Shown: piece after piece, positions 15,754 through 21,913 of the stretch
Layout: the number at the start of each line of letters is the position of its first letter
Numbering within the stretch: the stretch's first letter is position 1
Origin: Candidatus Uhrbacteria bacterium
GTDB lineage: Bacteria > Patescibacteriota > Patescibacteriia > UBA9934 > GWF2-40-263
Length of the DNA: 25,228 nt
Assembly (NCBI GenBank): GCA_003511125.1
Contig: DOJV01000026.1
Coordinates: 38,537 to 63,764 of the forward strand
Reading direction: 5' to 3'
Position numbers and translations under genes: made by a program
Notes under the pieces: model-generated
Told to the model about the DNA's origin: nothing
What the model saw: the letters and a program-made list of their open reading frames with translations, nothing else
The model's database searches: none

Positions 15754-16098
15754 TTAATAAATCTCCGATCCGCTATCGTAAGAAGTGGCATTTTGGTCAC
15801 TTATAAATAACCTCGCTTCCCTCAACGCGCCACGCCTAGGATTTAATATTTTTTTGTCTTGAAAGGATGTACAAAACCCTTCAGTCGTAAGTTTGTATTG
15901 TATTGGGTTCATTTCATTAAAATTTTTATTTAATGTTTGGGTCGAAACAAAAAGCACTTCGTTCGGCCGTCTTCCGAGGACAACATAATATTTCTTATTT
16001 CTTGAATCATAAAATACATCTCCTCTTTGCGGATCCTTTAAAATTTCTTCGAAAACTAATTGCTCACGATTGTTATCAAATGTTTCTTGTGATTTCAT
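15754..16098 (-). CDS. Unrecognised small beta-rich protein, first gene of island unit C
   Basis: The 114-residue product contains DPQRGDVFYDSRNKKYYVVL followed by GRRPNEVLFVSTQTL, a pattern of short strands suggestive of an SH3-like barrel; PemK/MazF-type toxins have a vaguely similar start, but the rest does not support that family. The ATG at 16098 is only about 16 bp from the -10-like TAAACT of promoter block C, so the transcript would be nearly leaderless. It is followed by the 163-residue gene. Confidence 0.7.
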   Translation of the reverse strand: MKSQETFDNNREQLVFEEILKDPQRGDVFYDSRNKKYYVVLGRRPNEVLFVSTQTLNKNFNEMNPIQYKLTTEGFCTSFQDKKILNPRRGALREARLFISDQNATSYDSGSEIY

Positions 16099-16113
16099 AA
16101 ATTACTTTTTTTT

Positions 16114-16156
16114 AGTTTACCCCCCCTGTAAAATTACAACTTTTTATGTGGATAAC
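16114..16156 (-). promoter_or_regulatory. Poly-G promoter block C (DnaA box, -35, 7 G, -10)
   Basis: In the sense direction: GTTATCCACA (16147-16156 on the window), TTGTAA (16134-16139), 7 G (16120-16126), TAAACT (16114-16119). The spacer is 14 bp, the shortest of the five and the furthest below the 17-bp optimum, so in the sequenced form this promoter would be predicted weakest. Confidence 0.6.
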
Positions 16157-16157
16157 T

Positions 16158-16190
16158 AAAAAGACCGCCTTGAAAAGCAGTCTTTTTTTT
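16158..16190 (-). terminator. Terminator of island unit D
   Basis: In the minus direction AAGACTGC and GCGGTCTT pair (one G-U) around an 8-nt loop, followed by T residues; it lies 4 bp after the stop of the gene at 16194 and abuts promoter block C. Confidence 0.8.
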
Positions 16191-16193
16191 GAT

Positions 16194-16748
16194 TTATAAC
16201 CCTCGGATTTCCCTCTCTCGGATTTCCTTCTCCCTTCTTATTATAAAGCCTTCTAACTCTGCTAATAGTTGTTCCTGTCTGCTTCTAAGTTCTGTTTCAG
16301 AGGATTCATCCGTCAAAGACTCTGGTTTTATTTCTTTTGCAGTTTTCACAAGAAAACCCACAACCTCTGTAGCAAAAACATCATTTTTCTCCATATCTTT
16401 GTTTAGTCTTTCACCTTTATAACTACAATAAGGACCAAAGACTATCGGATCCATTAATTGTCCTCTCTCTTTAAATCCTGGGATGATAACTTCATAAGCC
16501 CTCTCAAAAAAAGGAAGGGCTTCTCTTCTTATAGCAACCATCAAACCATCTTCCTCAAAAGCCGTCCAATTCTGCCAAGTATCCTCGTTTTTTTCTTCTT
16601 TTTCTGTTTCTATCTTCGTCTTAAAACGCTCTAAAAATGTCTCAGGATCAAGTGCTTTCCTTCGTTTTTCTTGTAAATCGACTTCCTCTTGTACTTTCTT
16701 TTGATCATTATCTTGGCCGGAAGGGCCGCCACCTTCATTTCTTCTCAT
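16194..16748 (-). CDS. Unrecognised 184-residue charged protein, island unit D
   Basis: No family is recognised. The N-terminus is Gly/Gln/Asp-rich and likely disordered (MRRNEGGGPSGQDNDQKK); then LQEKRRKALDPETFLERFK, shared in pattern with the 246-residue protein of unit B; a central globular-looking part (EDGLMVAIRREALPFFERAY, VIIPGFKERG, DPIVFGPYCSYKGE); and a Glu/Arg-rich C-terminal helix. No signal or membrane segment. The ATG at 16748 is about 38 bp after the -10-like hexamer of block D. Confidence 0.75.
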   Translation of the reverse strand: MRRNEGGGPSGQDNDQKKVQEEVDLQEKRRKALDPETFLERFKTKIETEKEEKNEDTWQNWTAFEEDGLMVAIRREALPFFERAYEVIIPGFKERGQLMDPIVFGPYCSYKGERLNKDMEKNDVFATEVVGFLVKTAKEIKPESLTDESSETELRSRQEQLLAELEGFIIRREKEIREREIRGL

Positions 16749-16786
16749 ATATTTTTTTGTTAAAAAATAAAAATCTTTCTAAATTC

Positions 16787-16831
16787 AGCTTACCCCCCCC
16801 CTGTAAAATTACAACTTTTTATGTGGATAAC
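16787..16831 (-). promoter_or_regulatory. Poly-G promoter block D (DnaA box, -35, 9 G, -10)
   Basis: In the sense direction: GTTATCCACA (16822-16831), TTGTAA (16809-16814), 9 G (16793-16801), TAAGCT (16787-16792). The spacer is 16 bp. TTGTAATTTTACA upstream of the G run also contains the dyad TGTAA-N2-TTACA, a possible operator half-site pair. Confidence 0.6.
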
Positions 16832-16984
16832 AAAAAAGACCACTCGTGGTTGAGGCGGTCTTTTTTTAATTAAAACTACGATGCGAGATTCCTCTCTGGA
16901 TCGGAATGACGGTTTATCGTCTAACCCCAGTCCGCGCGGCGACAATTGTTTCGGTAACGTTTCGTTAGGATTCTCACGCCTCAT
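16790..16984 (-). CDS. Possible small ORF coupled to the large coiled-coil gene
   Basis: Its ATG overlaps the TGA of the 570-residue gene in an ATGA arrangement typical of translational coupling. The 64-residue reading frame starts [18 protein letters not shown]; residues about 9-24 are encoded by the copied fusA 3' end, but in a different frame from EF-G. From about residue 40 it runs through the terminator and promoter block D, ending in Gly-Gly-Gly from the G run and a TAA. Reading through a terminator makes a full-length product unlikely; this may be accidental. Confidence 0.25.
   Translation of the reverse strand: MRRENPNETLPKQLSPRGLGLDDKPSFRSREESRIVVLIKKRPPQPRVVFFVIHIKSCNFTGGG
16832..16868 (-). 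terminator. Terminator of island unit E
   Basis: Stem AAAGACCGCC/GTGGTCTTT-type (G-U allowed) with the same loop as the fusA terminator and T runs on both sides; one base differs from the hairpin at 19091-19130. It lies about 110 bp after the stop of the 570-residue gene. Confidence 0.8.
16913..16958. repeat. Copy of the fusA 3' end (46 bp, exact)
   Basis: These 46 bp are identical to 19136-19181, the last 15 codons of fusA with its stop codon and 1 bp beyond. Weaker similarity continues for about 17 bp towards the coiled-coil gene (roughly 11 matches). In the EF-G frame there are stop codons immediately upstream, so it is not a functional gene end. It lies between the 570-residue gene and its terminator. 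Confidence 0.9.
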
Positions 16985-18693
16985 GAATTATCCACCCCTT
17001 CCTTACCACCTTTTCTCCTCTGTATCTCTTCCTCAGTTTTTCGCAACTCCTGACGCAATTTTTCTGCGGACTCTTCCCAAGCCAGCAAAAAAGAAGTTGG
17101 TTGTTTTTTTGCTGCCTCTTTTGCGATAGCGGTTTCGTATGCTTTCAGTTCTTCTTTTTTGGACCCCGCTCTCTTTAAAAGTTCTTCCTCCGTGAAGTCT
17201 TCTAGTGTTCTGCCCCTTCGTTCCTTTATCGGCTTTTCTGCCTTCATACCAGGTTGCTCCGGGGATCTTACTAAAGATCTTTTAACCAAAAAATCTTTTA
17301 TACTGTCAACGGTTTTCGATAACGGACGAGAACTTAAATCTCTCGAACACACAACCTCTCCGGCGACGATACTTCCGCTGGCGTGAGCCAGGTCTTTTAA
17401 CGCCGGATTATTCATAGCGAAACTCCGTCTCTCGCCAGAAGCATTCAAAACTACAATCTTCGTGTTTTGGATGGCGTCAAATTTATTTGATAAACCTAAA
17501 GCTTTTTCAACCAAAAGTCTGAGAAATAATTCACCGAATTGTTCGACGAACCTTTGAGAGGCTTCGACCGATTCCCAAGCACCATTGTCGGCGTCGCTCT
17601 CCATTTCAAAAAATTCATCATCAAGCAAAATAACATCTAATTTTTCTCCGGAATCGACAAAATTTTTTATTTGATCAAAGGCCGCGGAAGAATTATCTAC
17701 TTTTCGTATTTTACCACCTTCTCCGGCTGACACGCCTTTCTGCGTCAATTCTTGACGCAAGCTTTCCGAAAATCCGTGATGCAGCTCCCCTCGATCGCTG
17801 ACCGCTTCTAAAATTTTTAAGTTCTCCGGGGCAGGAACCCCTTCTCCGGTTTCTCGCCTATTTTCGGCTTTAAACAAAAAACTATGTATTTCCGCCCTTA
17901 CGGTACTATATCGCTCGGCCTCGGCGCTACCAGGATTAGCCTTTCTTAAAGTCAAAAAGTCCTGGACGGCTTTTGCTGTTTGTTTATCAGCGGCCTCTTT
18001 AGCAACTTGTTCGGCGTCTTTCTTTTTATAAAAATCAGCTTTGGCTCTTTTAATTGGAGTTATTTCGGCCTGATATCTGCTCATGTTCTCCTGAAGTTCA
18101 ACCAAAGAGACTTGCAACTCTTTCAATTTTGCACCAGCACTTTCGACGCGACTTTGTAACTCGGAAAGAGTAATCTCGTGTCTGCCAATGTCTCTTTCCG
18201 CTTTTTTTTGATTATCGCGTAAGATTTGATTCTCTTTATCAGTCATTTCTTTTGACCATTCTTCAAAAGAAAGATTGCCATCGTGATATTTCTCTTCAAT
18301 TCCTTTTAAAAATCTGTCATGTGCTTCAATGCCCAGGCTTCTCAAATAACCACTGTCTCCGAAGGCAAGATTAGCGATATCTCTGCTATGAGCATTGGCT
18401 CTGTCGTCTTTCCACTTTTCATATCCTTCTTTTGTAGGTTTTTCAATAAGGACTCCGTAATGCTGTTCTTTATTTCTCTTGATCTCTCCCAACATTTGTT
18501 CAATTTTTCCATGTAACTCAGTCAGTTCGGTCTCTTTTTCAGACATCTCGCCCTGTCGCAAATTAATCTCCTGTTGCAACACCTCAGCTTGCCGCTCTAA
18601 TTCACTCAACTCTCTGTTTCGTACATCAAGTTCGTCATACGTTTTTATCTCTATTTCCTCTGGTTGATTATTTGGTTTTTCTCTCTCTGACAT
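16981..18693 (-). CDS. Large coiled-coil protein with a degenerate receiver-like domain, island unit E
   Basis: I do not recognise a named family. The start is taken at the ATG at 18693 (MSEREKPNNQ), 4 bp after the preceding small gene; an in-frame ATG 18 bp earlier overlaps that gene and is less likely. The 570 residues comprise coiled coil (about 20-75 and 150-245), a globular part at 80-145, a segment at 291-470 with the order of a response-regulator receiver (NLKILEAVSD, then KLDVILLDDEFFEME with Asp358, then TKIVVLNASG), and a C-terminal coiled coil (500-565). The acidic pair, Thr and Lys of active receivers are replaced, so it would be a pseudo-receiver. No signal or membrane segment. 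Confidence 0.75.
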   Translation of the reverse strand: MSEREKPNNQPEEIEIKTYDELDVRNRELSELERQAEVLQQEINLRQGEMSEKETELTELHGKIEQMLGEIKRNKEQHYGVLIEKPTKEGYEKWKDDRANAHSRDIANLAFGDSGYLRSLGIEAHDRFLKGIEEKYHDGNLSFEEWSKEMTDKENQILRDNQKKAERDIGRHEITLSELQSRVESAGAKLKELQVSLVELQENMSRYQAEITPIKRAKADFYKKKDAEQVAKEAADKQTAKAVQDFLTLRKANPGSAEAERYSTVRAEIHSFLFKAENRRETGEGVPAPENLKILEAVSDRGELHHGFSESLRQELTQKGVSAGEGGKIRKVDNSSAAFDQIKNFVDSGEKLDVILLDDEFFEMESDADNGAWESVEASQRFVEQFGELFLRLLVEKALGLSNKFDAIQNTKIVVLNASGERRSFAMNNPALKDLAHASGSIVAGEVVCSRDLSSRPLSKTVDSIKDFLVKRSLVRSPEQPGMKAEKPIKERRGRTLEDFTEEELLKRAGSKKEELKAYETAIAKEAAKKQPTSFLLAWEESAEKLRQELRKTEEEIQRRKGGKEGVDNS

Positions 18694-18697
18694 ATAA

Positions 18698-18874
18698 TTA
18701 CAATGAATCAATTTTTTGTTTTAATTCAAAAACCTTTTCTTCGTCCTGAATTGCCGACACCTTGCCCCGAATTTGGACAATCTCTTTTTTTACAGACTTA
18801 AATCTGCCGGTTAATTCTTTCAACCTTTTTTGAAGATGATTAATTTTTTCTTTTATTTCAATAATATTAGACAT
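18698..18874 (-). CDS. Small 58-residue coiled-coil protein, first gene of island unit E
   Basis: An ATG at 18874 opens a 58-codon frame (MSNIIEIKEKINHLQKRLKE onward) ending at 18698, 4 bp before the ATG of the large coiled-coil gene. The product is a continuous amphipathic, Lys/Glu-rich helix with heptad-like spacing of Ile, Leu and Val. The tight spacing, same strand and composition like that of its neighbour suggest the two proteins are made together and may associate. No database family is recognised. Confidence 0.6.
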   Translation of the reverse strand: MSNIIEIKEKINHLQKRLKELTGRFKSVKKEIVQIRGKVSAIQDEEKVFELKQKIDSL

Positions 18875-19046
18875 AAAATAGACATCAATTAAAAGAGTAC
18901 ACTAAAATTCAAAAAACCAAAAGACCACTAAAATTTCTATTTAACTGTTTTACAAAATTTTGGTAACGACCTTAAAAGACAGTTTTGTGAAACGATCTTT
19001 TTTTATAGATAATCTTCTGAAAAACGAACTGACGCTATTTCTTTTA
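18875..19046 (-). other. 170-nt leader of island unit E, no gene seen
   Basis: Between the -10-like TAGAAT of block E and the first ATG there is an AT-rich stretch without a convincing coding frame. It has a weak hairpin with a T run on the plus strand (about 18966-19008) and, near 18917-18930, AAAAGACCACTAAAA, which resembles part of the island's terminator and may be a decayed copy. Its length contrasts with the short leaders of units A-D. Confidence 0.35.
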
Positions 19047-19090
19047 ATTCTACCCCCCCCTGTAAAATTACAACTTTTTATGTGGATAAC
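19047..19090 (-). promoter_or_regulatory. Poly-G promoter block E (DnaA box, -35, 8 G, -10)
   Basis: In the sense direction: GTTATCCACA (19081-19090), TTGTAA (19068-19073), 8 G (19053-19060), TAGAAT (19047-19052), the best -10 of the five. The spacer is 15 bp. It lies directly after the fusA terminator and heads the unit with the two coiled-coil genes. Confidence 0.6.
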
Positions 19091-19130
19091 AAAAAAAGAC
19101 CACTCGTGGTTGAGGTGGTCTTTTTTTTAA
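19091..19130 (-). terminator. Terminator after fusA
   Basis: A strong hairpin with arms AAAAAAAGACCAC and GTGGTCTTTTTTT and an 11-nt loop, with T runs on both sides so it could act in both directions. It lies 6 bp after the fusA stop and means that fusA and tuf are not co-transcribed here. The hairpin core is identical to that at 15204-15234. Confidence 0.9.
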
Positions 19131-19135
19131 TCTTA

Positions 19136-19181
19136 TTTATCGTCTAACCCCAGTCCGCGCGGCGACAATTGTTTCGGTAAC
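19136..19181. repeat. Original of the 46-bp fusA 3'-end repeat
   Basis: The last 15 codons and stop of fusA; an exact direct copy is at 16913-16958. The two copies bracket the terminator, promoter block E and both coiled-coil genes, a segment of about 2.2 kb. Confidence 0.9.
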
Positions 19182-21224
19182 ATTGCGTGGGGCTTCTTCG
19201 TAGTGATTGAATTCCATGTTGTAGCTGGCTCGGCCCTGAGTGAGCGAGCGCAGGCTGGTGGCGTAGCCGAACATTTCGGCTAATGGCACCATGGCATCAA
19301 TAACTTTGGCACCGGCGCGATCGGTCATTTCCATAATCTGTCCACGTTTGGAATTTATATCACCAACGACCGTACCCATAAAATCTTCCGGTGTAACAAC
19401 TTCGACTTTCATAACCGGTTCAAGCAAAGCCAAACCGGCTTTTTTACAACCATCTTGGAAAGCCATAGAACCGGCAATTTTAAATGCAGCTTCGGAAGAG
19501 TCGACATCGTGATAACTACCGTCAAAAACCGTAACTTTAACGTCAATCAGGGGGTAACCGGCCAAAACACCGCGATCAGCGGCTTCGTGGGCACCTTTAT
19601 CGATTGGCGAAATAAATTCACGAGGAATGGAACCACCTTTGATTTCTTCAAAAAACTCATAACCCTTGCCGACTTCGTTCTTTTCAATTCTGAGCCAGCA
19701 ATGACCATATTGACCACGACCGCCGGACTGACGAACATATTTACCTTCGGCTTCGGCTGAACCTTTGATGGTTTCTTTGTATGCCACTTGTGGTGTACCC
19801 ACCGTAGCCTCAACGCCGAATTCGCGTTTCATGCGTTCGACAATAATGTCCAAATGCAGCTCACCCATACCGGAAATAATGGTTTGGAGAGTTTCGTCGT
19901 CTGTACGAACACGGAAGGTTGGATCTTCTTCGGCCAATTTTTGAAGAGCAATACCCATCTTTTCTTGATCAACTTTGGTTTTTGGTTCAATAGCAATTGA
20001 GATAACCGGCTCTGGAAAAATAATGTTTTCAAGAACAATTGGCTGATCCGGATCGGACAAGGTATGGCCGGTAAAAGTACTTTTTAAACCCACAGCCGCA
20101 GCAATTTCACCGGCATAAACCTCTTCTACATCTTCGCGACTATTGGCGTGCAGACGAACAATCCGGCCGATACGTTCTTTTTCGCCAGTAACGGTATTAA
20201 GAACATAAGAACCAGCTTTGATTGAACCAGAATACACACGAAAGAAAGCCAACTTACCAACAAAAGGATCGGCGGCGATTTTAAAGGCCAAAGCTGTAAA
20301 TGGTTCGGTGTCATTAGGAGCGCGTTCGATAACCACACCAGGATCTTCCGGATCAAAACCTTTAACCGGCAACACATCGCTTGGCGCAGGCAAATAATCA
20401 ATAACTGCGTCAAGCATCATTTGCACACCTTTATTTTTTAAAGCACTACCACAAAGAATGGGAATAATTTGTACATTAATACAAGCCTTACGCAAAACCC
20501 GTTTTAAATCTTCTAAAGGAATTTCCTCGCCAGCCAAATATTTATTCATCAAATCTTCTTCGTTTTCGACAATTGCTTCGATAAGTTTAGCGCGATATTC
20601 TTTGGCTTTATCAAGCATGTCGGCCGGTATTTCTGATTCCTCGATTTCTTTTCCCATTTCATCTTTATAAATTTCGGCCTTCATGGTTAAAAGATCGATG
20701 ATACCAACAAATTTATCTTCGATTCCGATTGGTAACTGGATGGGATAAGCGCGTTTGGTTAAACGATTGTGAATGGAAGCGACGTCTTTATAAAAATCCG
20801 CCCCGGTACGATCTAGTTTATTGATAAAACACAAACGCGGAACATTATAATCGTCGGCATAACGCCAGTTGGTTTCGGATTGCGGTTCGACACCAGCGAC
20901 ACCATCAAAAATAACGCAAGCACCATCAAGAACACGAAGTGAACGTTTTACCTCAACGGTAAAATCAATGTGTCCTGGGGTGTCGATTAAGTTAATGCGA
21001 TGGCCTTTCCAAAAACAAGTCGTAGCCGCGGCCGTAATGGTAATACCGCGTTCTTGTTCTTGTTCCATCCAGTCCATGGTGGCTTCACCTTCGTGAACCT
21101 CACCGATTTTGTGTTTTTTACCGGTATAGTAAAGGACACGTTCAGAAACCGTAGTTTTACCGGCGTCGATATGAGCAATAATACCGATGTTGCGGGTTTT
21201 TTCTTGAGAATATTCTCGGGGCAT
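19137..21224 (-). CDS. fusA: Elongation factor G
   Basis: EF-G catalyses GTP-dependent ribosomal translocation and, with RRF, recycling. The 695-residue product shows G1 AHIDAGKT (residues 17-24), [12 protein letters not shown]3 DTPGHIDF, G4 NKLD and G5 GSAL, then domains II-V including [20 protein letters not shown] and the C-terminal [19 protein letters not shown]. All are typical of canonical EF-G. It follows rpsG after a 146-bp repeat-rich spacer. Its 3' end is duplicated within the island. Confidence 0.98.
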   Translation of the reverse strand: MPREYSQEKTRNIGIIAHIDAGKTTVSERVLYYTGKKHKIGEVHEGEATMDWMEQEQERGITITAAATTCFWKGHRINLIDTPGHIDFTVEVKRSLRVLDGACVIFDGVAGVEPQSETNWRYADDYNVPRLCFINKLDRTGADFYKDVASIHNRLTKRAYPIQLPIGIEDKFVGIIDLLTMKAEIYKDEMGKEIEESEIPADMLDKAKEYRAKLIEAIVENEEDLMNKYLAGEEIPLEDLKRVLRKACINVQIIPILCGSALKNKGVQMMLDAVIDYLPAPSDVLPVKGFDPEDPGVVIERAPNDTEPFTALAFKIAADPFVGKLAFFRVYSGSIKAGSYVLNTVTGEKERIGRIVRLHANSREDVEEVYAGEIAAAVGLKSTFTGHTLSDPDQPIVLENIIFPEPVISIAIEPKTKVDQEKMGIALQKLAEEDPTFRVRTDDETLQTIISGMGELHLDIIVERMKREFGVEATVGTPQVAYKETIKGSAEAEGKYVRQSGGRGQYGHCWLRIEKNEVGKGYEFFEEIKGGSIPREFISPIDKGAHEAADRGVLAGYPLIDVKVTVFDGSYHDVDSSEAAFKIAGSMAFQDGCKKAGLALLEPVMKVEVVTPEDFMGTVVGDINSKRGQIMEMTDRAGAKVIDAMVPLAEMFGYATSLRSLTQGRASYNMEFNHYEEAPRNVTETIVAARTGVRR

Positions 21225-21234
21225 ATTTGTCTAT

Positions 21235-21366
21235 GACTTGAGAGGTGGGAGAGGCTTGAGGGGCGAGAGAGGCTTGAGAGGAGAGAGAGGCTTGTTGGGC
21301 TTAATACGAGCCCGAAGCCTTTCCAACCTTTCCCGCCTTTCCAACCTTTCCAACCTTTCCAACCTC
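21235..21366. repeat. Two complementary tandem-repeat blocks between rpsG and fusA
   Basis: On the plus strand about 3.5 copies of an 18-bp unit based on GAGGCTTGAG (21235-21295) are followed by about 5.4 copies of the 9-bp unit CCTTTCCAA (21318-21366). In the fusA transcript the two blocks are largely complementary and flank a short perfect stem (GGGCT/AGCCC, 21297-21301 and 21309-21313), so a long imperfect hairpin with repetitive arms is expected. No gene is seen in this spacer. Confidence 0.75.
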
Positions 21367-21370
21367 TTAT

Positions 21371-21838
21371 TTATCTTGCAAAATGGGCAAAAGCTTTGTT
21401 GGCTTCGGCCATACGTTGGACGTCTTGTTTCTTTTTGACAGCATCACCTTCGCCTTTGGCCGCGGCCATAAGTTCTTCGGCGAGTTTTTGGGCCATGGGA
21501 CGGCCTTTTTTGCCGCGAGCTACCTCGAGAAGCCAACGAAAAGACAAGGCTAAACGACGTTCGCCACGGACTGGCATTGGAATTTGATAATTAGCACCAC
21601 CAACGCGTTTGGATTTAACCTCAAGCGAAGGCATGGTATTTTTGAGAGCAGTTTCAAAAACCTCAACCGGATCAGTTTTGGTTTTTTTGGAAATAATATC
21701 AAAAGCCGAATAAACAATTGCCTGAGCCGTAGTCTTTTTTCCGCTTTCCATTACATAATTGATGAGTTTGGCAACTTGAGGGTTACCGTATTTTGAGTCC
21801 GGAGCAATAACCCGGGCTACCGCAGATTTTCCACGCAT
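21371..21838 (-). CDS. rpsG: 30S ribosomal protein uS7
   Basis: uS7 nucleates assembly of the 30S head. The 155-residue product begins MRGKSAVARVIAPDSKYGNP, with VAKLINYVMESGKKTTAQ and, later, RVGGANYQIPMPVRGERR and AEELMAAAKGEGDAVKKK, all family signatures. It follows rpsL after a 75-bp spacer with predicted structure. Confidence 0.97.
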   Translation of the reverse strand: MRGKSAVARVIAPDSKYGNPQVAKLINYVMESGKKTTAQAIVYSAFDIISKKTKTDPVEVFETALKNTMPSLEVKSKRVGGANYQIPMPVRGERRLALSFRWLLEVARGKKGRPMAQKLAEELMAAAKGEGDAVKKKQDVQRMAEANKAFAHFAR

Positions 21839-21850
21839 AGAATTTAGAAC

Positions 21851-21893
21851 CTTTGGCCGGATGTCTTCCCCGCGTGCGGGTACTCCGCCAAAG
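21851..21893 (-). promoter_or_regulatory. Hairpin between rpsL and rpsG, candidate S7 site
   Basis: Arms CTTTGGCCGGA (21851-21861) and TCCGCCAAAG (21884-21893) pair with one bulge; inside them CCCG and CGGG form a second short stem around 21868-21880. In E. coli the rpsL-rpsG spacer is the S7 repressor-binding site for the str operon, so the location is suggestive. There is no sequence match I can claim. Confidence 0.4.
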
Positions 21894-21913
21894 ATATTAT
21901 TTTTTATGATTAA

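Larger units (their letters stand above)
12965..19131 (-). other. Accessory island inserted between fusA and tuf
   Basis: The stretch from the terminator at 12968 to the fusA terminator holds only unrecognised genes, all on the minus strand, arranged as five transcription units each headed by the same terminator/DnaA-box/poly-G block. It separates fusA from tuf, which are neighbours in the usual str operon. A 46-bp copy of the fusA 3' end lies inside it, and a truncated paralogue lies at its far edge. No integrase, transposase or tRNA is visible, so the means of acquisition is unknown. Confidence 0.7.

Noticed and set aside
15754-16098. PemK/MazF toxin
   Set aside because: Only the RGDVFYD...YYVVL start is reminiscent; the remaining conserved positions of the family are not recognisable and the partner is not antitoxin-like.
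14313-19060. G runs as sequencing or assembly artefacts
   Set aside because: Homopolymer length may be miscounted, but the runs occur at the same place in five copies with conserved flanks, so their existence is real; only the exact lengths are uncertain.
14341-19090. Replication origin (clustered DnaA boxes)
   Set aside because: The boxes are far apart, each tied to a promoter-like block, and dnaA, dnaN or an AT-rich unwinding region next to a box cluster are not seen.
14307-19130. CRISPR array
   Set aside because: The five repeats are about 0.6-2.2 kb apart with genes between them, not regularly spaced with short unique spacers, and no cas genes are present.
12965-19131. Integron cassette array with attC sites
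   Set aside because: The modular layout is similar, but the repeated blocks lack paired RYYYAAC/GTTRRRY core sites, the blocks lie at gene starts with a promoter-like order, and no integron integrase is present.
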